Source of the DNA: Verrucomicrobia bacterium IMCC26134
GTDB lineage: Bacteria > Verrucomicrobiota > Verrucomicrobiia > Opitutales > Opitutaceae
Assembly: GCA_000972765.1 (NCBI GenBank)
Contig: CP011265.1
Span: 2,527,501-2,591,500, forward strand
Direction: 5' to 3'
DNA length: 64,000 nt
Position numbers and translations under genes: made by a program. The notes under the pieces were generated by a model. It was given only the letters and a program-made list of their open reading frames with translations, searched no databases and had not been told where the DNA came from. Of this stretch, positions 39,001 to 47,200 are shown piece by piece; position 1 is the stretch's first letter; each line of letters opens with the position of its first letter.

Positions 39001-42000
39001 GGGCTCACGAAATCCGGCAACGCCACCGTCACCCTCAACACGACCAACACCTTCACCGGCCCCGTCTCCCTTTCCGGCGGCGTCCTGGCGGTCGACAACC
39101 TCAACGACGGCGGCCTCCCCAGCTCCATCGGCGCCTCCTCCGCCTCCGCCTCCAACTTCACCATCAACGGCGCCACCCTCCGCCTCATCGGAGCCCAGAC
39201 CAACACCAATCGCGCCCTCACCGTAGGCACTTCCGGCGCGACCATCGATATCCCCACCGCGTCCGTAAGTATGCAGATCAGCGGAGCCGTTTCAGGCTCA
39301 GGTTCCCTGACCAAGTCCGGCGCCGGCACCCTCATCCTCGCCACCGCCAACACCCACTCCGGCGGCACCTTCCTCCAGGCCGGCACCCTTGTGCTTGCCT
39401 CCGATACCTCCAACACCTCCGGGCTCGGTTCCGGCGGCATCACCCTGCAAGGCGGCATCCTCCGGATGTATGACAATATCTTAACCTACAACACATCCGC
39501 CTGGCCCATGAGCGTGCCCGCCGGCGCCAGCGCCCGCTTCGAAACCGATGGCCGCTGCTTCCTCACCGGCAACCTGACCGGCTCCGGCACCCTCGATTTC
39601 AACACCCCCTACGTCCGCACCGAGCTCAACGGCAACTGGTCCGCCTTCACCGGCACCATCAACGTCACCACCGACGCCGACGGAGGCGAGCTACGCATCA
39701 ACAACGCTTACGGCTACGCCAACGCCACCGTTAATCTGGCCACCCTCGTCTCCGCCTACGCACTCAACGGCTCCACCAGCATCGGCGCTCTCTCCGGCGC
39801 GGCAGGCTCCACCCTCTCCGGAACCGCCTGGACCCTCGGCGCCAAAAACACCGACACCACTTTCGCCGGCGCCATCACCGGCAACAGTGTGACCAAAGTA
39901 GGCACCGGCGCACTCACCCTCACCGGCAACTCCACCTACACCGGCGCCACCACCGTCAGCGCCGGCAAGCTCATCCTCGACGGCGGCTCGCTCTCCGGCT
40001 CCGCCATCACCGTGCAGGCCGCCGGTGCGTTCGGCGGCCAGGGCAGCGTCACCGGCACGGTGAACTTCACCAGCGGCTCCACCCTGCTCGCCGATCCCGC
40101 CTCCGGCCCCCTCGCCCTCACCGGCAATCTCACCTTCGGCGGCACCGTCACCGTGGCCCCGGTTCCCGGCGCCTCTCTTGCCGCCGGCACCTATCCTCTC
40201 TACACCTACAGCGGCACGCTCACCGGCACGCCCGCCTTCACTTGGAACGGCGCCGGCTACACCGCGACGTTCAACACCTCGGTTGCCGGCTCGGTCTACT
40301 TCACCCTCGCCGTGAACAGTTCACGCTCCACCGCCGCAGCCACCACCTGGACCGGCGCGGCCTCCTCCACCTGGAACGCCGCCTCCGTCAACTGGAGCTA
40401 TTCCGGCGTCGCCACCAATTTCATCGACGGGGACGCCGTCCGCTTCGACGACACCTCGGCCGTCAACTCCCTCACGCTCTCCGGCACCCTCCTGCCCTCC
40501 TCCGTCACCGTGGCCGCCACCAAGAACTACACCTTCTCCGGCTCCGGGGCGATCGGCGGCGCCGCCACCCTCGTCAAATCAGGCTCCGGCACCCTCACGA
40601 TCTCCACCGCCCAGACTTACACCGGCGGCACCACCGTCTCGGCCGGCACCCTCGTTCTTGGCAACGCCACCGCCCTCGGCAACGGCACCCTCACCCTTTC
40701 CGGCGGCACTCTCGCAACCGGTTCCTTCGCCCCCGCCAACTCAATCGCCCTCACCGCCGACTCTCGCATCACCGGCGGCAATGCCACCGGCACCCACGGC
40801 ATCAAGGCCGTCTCCGGCACCGGCACCCTCACCCTCGATGCCACCACCCTGTTTGACCTCGAGGGTTCGCTTTCCAGCTTCACCGGCACCTTGGTGCTGA
40901 CCGGCACCGGTTCTTTCCGTCTCCATGGCAGCACCGGCTCCGCCTCCGCCGATTTCAATCTGGGCAACCGCACCCTCAGTGCCGTCTCCGGCAGCGCCCT
41001 TTCCCTCGGTTCGCTTACCGGCATCGCCGGCTCAACCTTGGGCAACAACAGCGCCAACCCGTCCGCCACCGCCACTTTCACCGTCGGCGCCAGGGGCATC
41101 GACTCCGTCTTCGCCGGCTCGGTCGTCGATGGCTCGGCCTCTTCCTTCACCGCCCTCACCAAGACCGGCAACGGCACCCTCACCCTTTCCGGTAACAGCA
41201 CCCACACCGGAGCCACCACCGTCTCCGGCGGCAGTCTGCTCATCACCGGTTCCCTCGGCGCGACCGCCGTCTCGGTCTCCTCCAACGCCACCCTCGGCGG
41301 CCATGGCACTCTCGGCGGCAACCTCACTCTCGCGTCCGGCTCCACCCTCGCCCTGGGCGTCGCCCCTTCCGCCACCAAGGGCCTGACCGTCTCCGGCACC
41401 AGCACGCTCAACGGCGCCATCACCGTGGTCCCGGCCGCGCTCGGCGGCATTCTCCAGCCCGGCACCTACACGCTGCTCGCTTACTCCGGCAGCCTCGCCG
41501 GCTCGCCCGTATTCACGTGGAACGACACCTCGGGGCTGGGCTATGCGGCCACCTTCGACACCACCACCGCCGGTCTCGTTAAAATCACCGTCGCCACCGC
41601 CATAACGACTCCGTCAGCGCCGGCCAATCTGGCCGCCATCGCAGGCAACACCCAGGTGTCCCTCTCCTGGAACACGTCCTCCAGCGCGAGCTCCTACACC
41701 GTGCTCCGCTCCACCACCAACGGCTCCGGCTACGTCAGTATCGCCTCCAGCCTCACTTCCCCTGCCTACACGGATAACGGACGCACCAATGGCACGACCT
41801 ACTACTACGTGGTCCGCGCCGTCAACACCGCCGGCTCCAGCGCCAACTCCTCCCAGGCCTCCACCTCCCCCATCGCGGCCCCTGCCGCTCCCGCCAGCTT
41901 CACCGCCACTACGGGCAACGCCCAGGTCTCCCTCTCCTGGAGCTCGTCCGCCACCGCCGTCTCTTACACTGTCCTTCGCTCCACCACCAGCGGCTCCGGC

Positions 42001-43623
42001 TATGTCAGCGTCGCCGCCGGCCTCACCTCCCCGGCCTACACCGACACCGGCCTCCCCAATGGCACCCCCTGCTATTACGTGGTCCGCGCCGTCAACACCG
42101 CCGGCACCAGCGCGAATTCCGCCGAGGCCTCCGCCACTCCGCTCACCGCCCCGGCAGCCCCGGTCAATCTCGTCGCCACCCCCGGCAACACCCAGATCGC
42201 TCTCACCTGGAGCCCCTCCGCCACCGCCGTCTCCTACTCCGTCCTTCGCTCCACCTCCAGCGGCTCCGGCTACGTCAGCGTCGTCTCCGGCCTCACCTCT
42301 CCGGCCTATACCAATACCAGCCTCACCAACGGCACCGCCTACTTCTACTTCGTTCGCGCCGTGAATGCGGGCGGCACCAGCGCGAATTCCTCCGAGGCCT
42401 CCGCCTCGCCGCTCCCCCCGCCCGCCGCTCCGGCTAATCTCGTCGCCACCGCGGGCGACACCCAAATCGCTCTCACGTGGAGCCCCTCTGCTACCGCCAC
42501 CAGCTACGCCGTCCTTCGCTCCACCGCCAGCGGCTCCGGCTACGTCAGCATCGCCTCCGGCCTCACCTCCCCGGCCTACTCCGACTCCGGCCTCACCAAC
42601 GGCACCGCCTACTTCTACGTCGTCACCGCCACCAACCTCGGCGGCACCAGCGCCCGCTCCTCCGAGGCCTCCGCCACTCCGCTTCCACCCCCGCCCGCCG
42701 CTCCGGCTAATCTCGTCGCCACCGCGGGCGACACCCAGATCGCTCTCACGTGGAGCCCCTCCGCTACCGCCACCAGCTACGCCGTCCTTCGCTCCACCGC
42801 CAGCGGCTCCGGCTACGTCAGCATCGCCTCCGGCCTCACCTCCCCGGCCTACTCCGACTCCGGCCTCACCAACGGCACCGCCTACTTCTACGTCGTCACC
42901 GCCACCAACCTCGGCGGCACCAGCGCCCACTCCTCCGAGGCCTCCGCCACTCCGCTTCCACCTCCGCCCGCCGCTCCGGCTAATCTCGTCGCCACCGCGG
43001 GCGACACCCAGATCGCTCTCACGTGGAGCCCCTCTGCTACCGCCACCAGCTACGCCGTCCTTCGCTCCACCGCCAGCGGCTCCGGCTACGTCAGCGTCGC
43101 CTCCGGCCTCACCTCCCCGGCCTACTCCGACTCCGGCCTCACCAACGGCACCGCCTACTTCTACGTCGTCACCGCCACCAACCTCGGCGGCACCAGCGCC
43201 CACTCTTCCGAGGCCTCCGCCACTCCCGTTTCCCCGCTCTCCGCGCTACAACAATGGCGGCTCACCTACTTCGGTTCCTCCTCGGCCAGCGGTAATGCCG
43301 CGGACGCCTCCGACCTTGATGGCGATGGCTTGCCCAACCTGCTCGAATACGCCCTCGGTTCCCCTCCCGATTCCTCAAGCCCCAACGCCCGCCCGGTCAC
43401 CGACACCGCCGCCGGCCGTCTGCGTCTCACTTTTAACCGGATCGCAGACCCCGGCCTCACCTACACCTTGCAGGGATCGTCCGATTTCGTCAGCTGGGTC
43501 GATGTGTGGTCCAGCACGGGAGCAGCCAACACCCCCGGCTCCATCACCGTTGCCGACACCTTCGACCTCAGCATCACCCCTCGTCGCTTCCTCCGTCTGC
43601 GCGTCAGCACCCCCTCGCCCTAA
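36067..43623 (+). CDS. Giant secreted PL11 rhamnogalacturonan lyase with PATR and fibronectin III repeats
   Basis: The 2518-aa protein has a signal peptide (about 1-25) and a PL11 beta-propeller catalytic domain at about 27-620, complete by comparison with Bacillus YesW. Visible segments are MENLGRGVVAMRTSS, WVGDFDGDGEYDFLVD, VYDLDGDGKAEVAVRTANG and DILGDWREELVF; the DGDG loops bind calcium. Three PATR-type cassettes start near residues 618, 900 and 1427 (W-x-G-A-x-S-x-x-W entry, GSGTLTL strands). Then come six fibronectin type III domains (about 1848-2387), the last three almost identical in DNA, and a C-terminal module (QQWRLTYFGSSS, DLDGDGLPNLLEYALG, RRFLRLRV) shared with other giants here. 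PL11 cleaves RG-I between rhamnose and galacturonate. There is no barrel or anchor. Confidence 0.92.
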   Translation: MIAFIRRFISLLLLIALAGVPMARAQRQMENLGRGVVAMRTSSTQVYIGWRMLGDDPSAVGFNLYRSLAGAAATKLNGSTPITSSTNYVDTPGSTALTGAISYYVVPVLNGVEQAAGASYTLPANTSSGQQFINLPFATAYPNPASTFAYTVKFCWVGDFDGDGEYDFLVDRLSTNPTTEKQFLEAYKRDGTFLWRMDMGVNSVYQYAYEPGASAISVGDTDNVTVYDLDGDGKAEVAVRTANGVSVTNAAGQVVATISAASDTTQFVSIINGLTGAELARTTLPNPWAQFGTLTSKCAIGYFDGQRPSVLFYGYNRDGSGPFYRAFTAFDYRNGQLTQRWSTAQTFHGSEGHQIRIADVDNDGKDEVIDIGHVIDDNGTQLFDVAEITHGDRFHVADIDPDRPGLENFIIQQNNPSFLATAYYEAGTGQMIKKWYATDVVDVGRGIALDLNSTHKGYEMYSTQPGIYNAKGAQIYTNNAWAPEGLWWDTDLLREFIDGAGNGALNPAIQKFNQTTGVSDRVWSIYSDFGAYSITQAYGGRPAFWGDILGDWREELVFVKTDYTGMRLYTTTNVATNRLYTLMHNPAYRCQTTAKGYVQSSNVDYYLGVGMTTPPPPPMVPATLAWNGGASGYTWDDNTTASWKNTSSSAASAFTSGSSVRFDIAGNNASSIALSGMLQPGGVTVYSPNDFTFNGADGSLTGAMSLVKAGKGSLRLTGNQPYTGATTVWDGALRVDGTLSGSAVTVWGGTWGGALAKGLTGGRLSGSGTVAQAVSLQYRGTLTPGSGMNSAGTLSLGGGLTALDGSTIAFDLSNDPTGVLTANDLLAITGNLTLSGSVSIVINPTSGQLAAGAYTLATYTGTLSGSASNLSVVLPEGTPYSVALAAGKLTLTLPVSRTPGTVTWTGASSGAWDLANTPNWRISSAADVFMAGDSVLFNDIGSARPTVTLGVAATVAGVAFSGSTNYTLGGTGALSGSGGLTKSGNATVTLNTTNTFTGPVSLSGGVLAVDNLNDGGLPSSIGASSASASNFTINGATLRLIGAQTNTNRALTVGTSGATIDIPTASVSMQISGAVSGSGSLTKSGAGTLILATANTHSGGTFLQAGTLVLASDTSNTSGLGSGGITLQGGILRMYDNILTYNTSAWPMSVPAGASARFETDGRCFLTGNLTGSGTLDFNTPYVRTELNGNWSAFTGTINVTTDADGGELRINNAYGYANATVNLATLVSAYALNGSTSIGALSGAAGSTLSGTAWTLGAKNTDTTFAGAITGNSVTKVGTGALTLTGNSTYTGATTVSAGKLILDGGSLSGSAITVQAAGAFGGQGSVTGTVNFTSGSTLLADPASGPLALTGNLTFGGTVTVAPVPGASLAAGTYPLYTYSGTLTGTPAFTWNGAGYTATFNTSVAGSVYFTLAVNSSRSTAAATTWTGAASSTWNAASVNWSYSGVATNFIDGDAVRFDDTSAVNSLTLSGTLLPSSVTVAATKNYTFSGSGAIGGAATLVKSGSGTLTISTAQTYTGGTTVSAGTLVLGNATALGNGTLTLSGGTLATGSFAPANSIALTADSRITGGNATGTHGIKAVSGTGTLTLDATTLFDLEGSLSSFTGTLVLTGTGSFRLHGSTGSASADFNLGNRTLSAVSGSALSLGSLTGIAGSTLGNNSANPSATATFTVGARGIDSVFAGSVVDGSASSFTALTKTGNGTLTLSGNSTHTGATTVSGGSLLITGSLGATAVSVSSNATLGGHGTLGGNLTLASGSTLALGVAPSATKGLTVSGTSTLNGAITVVPAALGGILQPGTYTLLAYSGSLAGSPVFTWNDTSGLGYAATFDTTTAGLVKITVATAITTPSAPANLAAIAGNTQVSLSWNTSSSASSYTVLRSTTNGSGYVSIASSLTSPAYTDNGRTNGTTYYYVVRAVNTAGSSANSSQASTSPIAAPAAPASFTATTGNAQVSLSWSSSATAVSYTVLRSTTSGSGYVSVAAGLTSPAYTDTGLPNGTPCYYVVRAVNTAGTSANSAEASATPLTAPAAPVNLVATPGNTQIALTWSPSATAVSYSVLRSTSSGSGYVSVVSGLTSPAYTNTSLTNGTAYFYFVRAVNAGGTSANSSEASASPLPPPAAPANLVATAGDTQIALTWSPSATATSYAVLRSTASGSGYVSIASGLTSPAYSDSGLTNGTAYFYVVTATNLGGTSARSSEASATPLPPPPAAPANLVATAGDTQIALTWSPSATATSYAVLRSTASGSGYVSIASGLTSPAYSDSGLTNGTAYFYVVTATNLGGTSAHSSEASATPLPPPPAAPANLVATAGDTQIALTWSPSATATSYAVLRSTASGSGYVSVASGLTSPAYSDSGLTNGTAYFYVVTATNLGGTSAHSSEASATPVSPLSALQQWRLTYFGSSSASGNAADASDLDGDGLPNLLEYALGSPPDSSSPNARPVTDTAAGRLRLTFNRIADPGLTYTLQGSSDFVSWVDVWSSTGAANTPGSITVADTFDLSITPRRFLRLRVSTPSP
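42431..43227 (+). repeat. Three near-identical 273-bp tandem repeats encoding FnIII domains
   Basis: The same 273-bp unit (91 aa) recurs with starts at about 42431, 42704 and 42977, differing at only a few positions (for example Arg/His in SARSS/SAHSS and Ile/Val in VSIASG/VSVASG). The three preceding FnIII copies have a 270-bp period and are much more diverged, so the last three look like a recent expansion. Confidence 0.9.
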
Positions 43624-43680
43624 AAAGCGGTTTCAGTTGGGCCATAGCCGCGATTAACCGTGGAAATGCGAACTGATTAC

Positions 43681-43868
43681 TTAGCCGCAAAAACCGCAAG
43701 GAGAGCCGTTTCGGCCAGTATTTCTTTGCGTTCCTTGCGTTCTTTCGCGGCTAAGCTTCCGGTTGAAACGCGCTAGGCATTTTCAAGAAAGTGATAGCCA
43801 TAAAGAACACGGAGAGCACAGAGAGCCTACGGCAGTTAACTTCCTATCTTTGCGTTCTTTGCGGCTAA
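43681..43868. repeat. Dispersed intergenic repeat, several copies in both orientations
   Basis: Copies: inverted TTAGCCGCAAAAACCGCAAG (43681-43700), direct TTTGCGTTCCTTGCGTTCTT continuing to CGCGGCTAA (43725-43754), and TTTGCGTTCTTTGCGGCTAA (43849-43868); a short TTGCGGCTAA follows near 43895. A further copy lies at 52000-52026. Inverted copies could pair in RNA. The function is unknown. Confidence 0.7.
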
Positions 43869-44111
43869 TTATTAAGTCGATTCCTCACAAGAACTTGCGG
43901 CTAAGGCTCCACTAAAACCCGCGCTCAGGGCACTCCGTTCGGCTTTTCATTGCTGATCGGTGCTTAGGTTTCACTCGAAACCGCGCTCACGGCGCAAAAA
44001 GCCTGCGGCGTCGCCCGTTTCGCCCCTGCTTTTCTCAAAAGCGACCGGCAAAGGCTGACCATAAAACAAGCCCGCCCGCCCGCCATCAGCCTATCCCTCA
44101 ACCGAGCCTAA

Positions 44112-44126
44112 TCATGATAATCATGA
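44112..44126. promoter_or_regulatory. TCATGA-TAA-TCATGA palindrome upstream of the 2514-aa gene
   Basis: Two TCATGA hexamers with a 3-bp spacer form a 15-bp near-perfect palindrome at the start of an AT-rich segment, about 134 bp upstream of the start codon. Operator-like by symmetry and position; no regulator is identified. Confidence 0.4.
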
Positions 44127-44259
44127 AAGGTTATAGCAATTAGGCGTAATTTATTTATTTTTAATAATTTATGCCCCAAGTCGTGCTCCCGCACCTCGGG
44201 GCTCCGGTTCACCGGGCGGCTGTCCGCCCACTCACCTCCACGCTTTTCAACTTAATAAA

Positions 44260-47200
44260 ATGATAACCTCCCTCCGTTCATTCTTCGCCGTCTTCGCCTT
44301 GGGCGTTTTGCTGGCACCTGCCGCGGACGCCGCCGCGGTCGATTTCCCCAGTGCTGGTGGGATCACGATTAACAACCTGCTTTATACAGGTCCCGGAAAT
44401 CCCTATCCCTCGCCCGTCACGGTGACCAATATGGGGGTGGTTTCGGCAGTTCGGGTGAAGATCAACGGTTTCAACAGCGACCAAGCCGCCGACGTGGACG
44501 TATTCCTCGTCGCGCCGAATGGCCGGGTCTCCGCGGTCTTTTCAGACGTGGGCGGTGACGTCTTTACCATCAACAATATCAACCTCGTCCTGGACGACGC
44601 GGCCACTGCGAACCTCCCAGCGAACTCCACCTTGGCTTCAGGGACCTACAAGCCGATCAACAACCAGCCGGTTGAAGCCGTGCCAGCGGGGGCGACGGGG
44701 CCCATCGGCACCAACCTCAGCGCCTTGGCCGCCAATGGCGCGAATGGTGTCTGGAAACTCTATGTGACAGGTGACGGTGAGGCTGACAACGGGGGAGGCG
44801 GCTCGATTGCGTCTTGGGCTTTGGTGTTCGACACCACGGGAGCCACGGTCACCACCCCGACCGCGTCCACGATCACCACCACCGCCGCCACCCTGGGCGG
44901 CAACGTCACAGCCGCCGGAGGGTTGACCATCACCTCCCGCGGGGTCGTTCTGGCACCCACCTCGACCAACAGCGATCCGGCGATCGGGGGAACCGGCGTC
45001 GTCAACCTGACAACCTCCGGCACCACTGGCATTTTCACGCTCAACGCCAGCAGCCTCAGCCCCCAGACTGCTTACACCTACAAAGCTTACGCGACCACCA
45101 GCGCGGGCACCAGCTACAGTGTTGCCAGCAGTTTCAATACCCAGATCACCCTGACCTACGCGGCCGGAGCTGGCGGCTCGCTCACCGGCACCACGCCGCA
45201 GACCGTCAACTACAACGCCAGCGGCTCCGCCGTCACCGCCGTCCCGGCCGCCAACTACCACTTCGTGAACTGGAGCGACGCCTCCACATCCAACCCCCGC
45301 ACCGATGCCAACGTGACCGCCGCCAAGAGCGTCACCGCGAATTTCGCGATCAACACCTTCACCCTGACCTACACCGCCGGCGCCAACGGCTCCCTCACCG
45401 GCACCACGCCGCAGACCGTCAACTACAACGCCAGCGGCTCCGCCGTCACCGCCGTCCCGGCCGCCAACTACCACTTCGTGAACTGGAGCGACGCCTCCAC
45501 ATCCAACCCCCGCACCGATGCCAACGTGACCGCCGCCAAGAGCGTCACCGCGAATTTCGCGATCAACACCTTCACCCTGACCTACACCGCCGGCGCCAAC
45601 GGCTCCCTCACCGGCACCACGCCGCAGACCGTCAACTACAACGCCAGCGGCTCCGCCGTCACCGCCGTCCCGGCCGCCAACTACCACTTCGTGAACTGGA
45701 GCGACAGCTCCACCGCCAACCCGCGCACCGATACCGGCGTGACGGCCGATCGGAGCGTGACGGCCAACTTCGTCTTCAATCTTCCTCCAGTAGTCCCGTT
45801 GCCCATCGTCACGTTGAACGGGCCGGCGACGGTGACCATGGCGGCCAACAGCACCTACACGGAGTCGGGCGCGTTCTCCGGTCCCAGTGCCCTTGCCGCA
45901 GGCGGGTCACACAACCTGGCGCTGCGCAGCGACGGGACGGTCGCCGCCTGGGGATACAATTACTATGGGCAGACGACCCTCCCCTACGGCTTGATCAACG
46001 TGGTCGCCCTTGCCGCTGGCAAGTTTCACAGTCTGGCGCTGCGCAGCGACGGGACGGTCGCCGCCTGGGGATACAATTACTATGGGCAGACGACCCTCCC
46101 CGTTGGCTTAAGTAACGTGGTGGCCATTGCTGCGGGCTGGGAGCACAGTCTGGCGCTGCGCAGCGACGGGACAGTCGCCGCGTGGGGAGGCAATGCGGAA
46201 GGCCAGTCGACCATCCCCGCCGGGTTGAGCAACGTGGTGGCCATTTCCGCGGGCCATTATCACAGTCTGGCGCTGCGCAGCGACGGGACGGTCGTCGAGT
46301 GGGGACACAATTACTATGCCTACACGACCCTCCCCGCCGGCTTGAGCAACGTGGTGGCCATTTCCGCTGGCTATTATCACAGTCTGGCGCTGCGCAGCGA
46401 CGGGACGGTCGTCGCGTGGGGATACGGTGGCAGCGGCTTGGCGACCATCCCCGCCGGCTTGAGCAACGTCGTGGCCATTGCCGCTGGCGGAGGGCACAGT
46501 CTGGCGCTGCGCAGCGACGGGACGGTCGCCGCCTGGGGAGACAATTACTATGGCCAGACGACCCTCCCCGCCGGCTTGAGCAACGTGGTGGCCCTTGCCG
46601 GGGGCGAGGATCGCAGTCTGGCGCTGCGCAGCGACGGGACGGTCGTCGCGTGGGGAGATAATTACTATGGCCAGACGACCATTCCCGCGAATGCCTATCT
46701 GCCTGCCACCGTCAGCGGCAACGTGGATACCCACACGCCCGGCAGCTACGTTTTGACCTACAGTGCCACCAATTTCCTGGGCGGCAGCAGTAGCAACACC
46801 CGCACGGTGGTGGTGGTGCCGCCCTTTACCCTGACCTACGCGGCGGGCGCCAATGGCTCGCTCACCGGCACCACGCCGCAGACCGTTGACTACGGCACCG
46901 CTGGCACCTCCGTCACCGCCGTCCCGGCCCCCGGCTACCACCTCGTGGACTGGAGCGACGGCTCCACCGCCAACCCACGCACCGACGTAGTCGTGACCGC
47001 CAACCGCAGCGTGACCGCAAATTTCGCAATCGGTGGCTACACGCTGGCCTATGCTGCGGGCGCCAACGGCTCGCTCACCGGCACCACGCCGCAAACCGTC
47101 ATCCACGGCACCAGTGGCACTGCCGTCACTGCCGTCCCGGCCCCCGGCTACCACTTTGTGAATTGGAGCGACGGCTCCACCGCCAGCCCGCGCACCGACA

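Larger units (their letters stand above)
43624..44259. other. 636-bp intergenic region
   Basis: No gene is apparent here. It contains direct and inverted copies of a TTTGCGTTCTTTGCGGCTAA-type repeat (43681-43905), a segment like AAGAACACGGAGAGCACAGAG, and then an AT-rich stretch (about 44110-44175) with a palindrome that probably holds the promoter of the following giant gene. No terminator was found directly after the PL11 gene. Confidence 0.7.

Noticed and set aside
42431-43227. CRISPR-like regular repeats
   Set aside because: Units of 273 bp are in frame and encode FnIII domains; there are no short repeats with unique spacers.
19121-43623. Classical type V autotransporters
   Set aside because: The PATR repeats are present but neither protein ends in a beta-barrel; both end in a short beta module instead.
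45150-46700. Minisatellite or CRISPR array
   Set aside because: The 213-bp and 111-bp periods are multiples of three and encode InlB-type and RCC1-like protein repeats.
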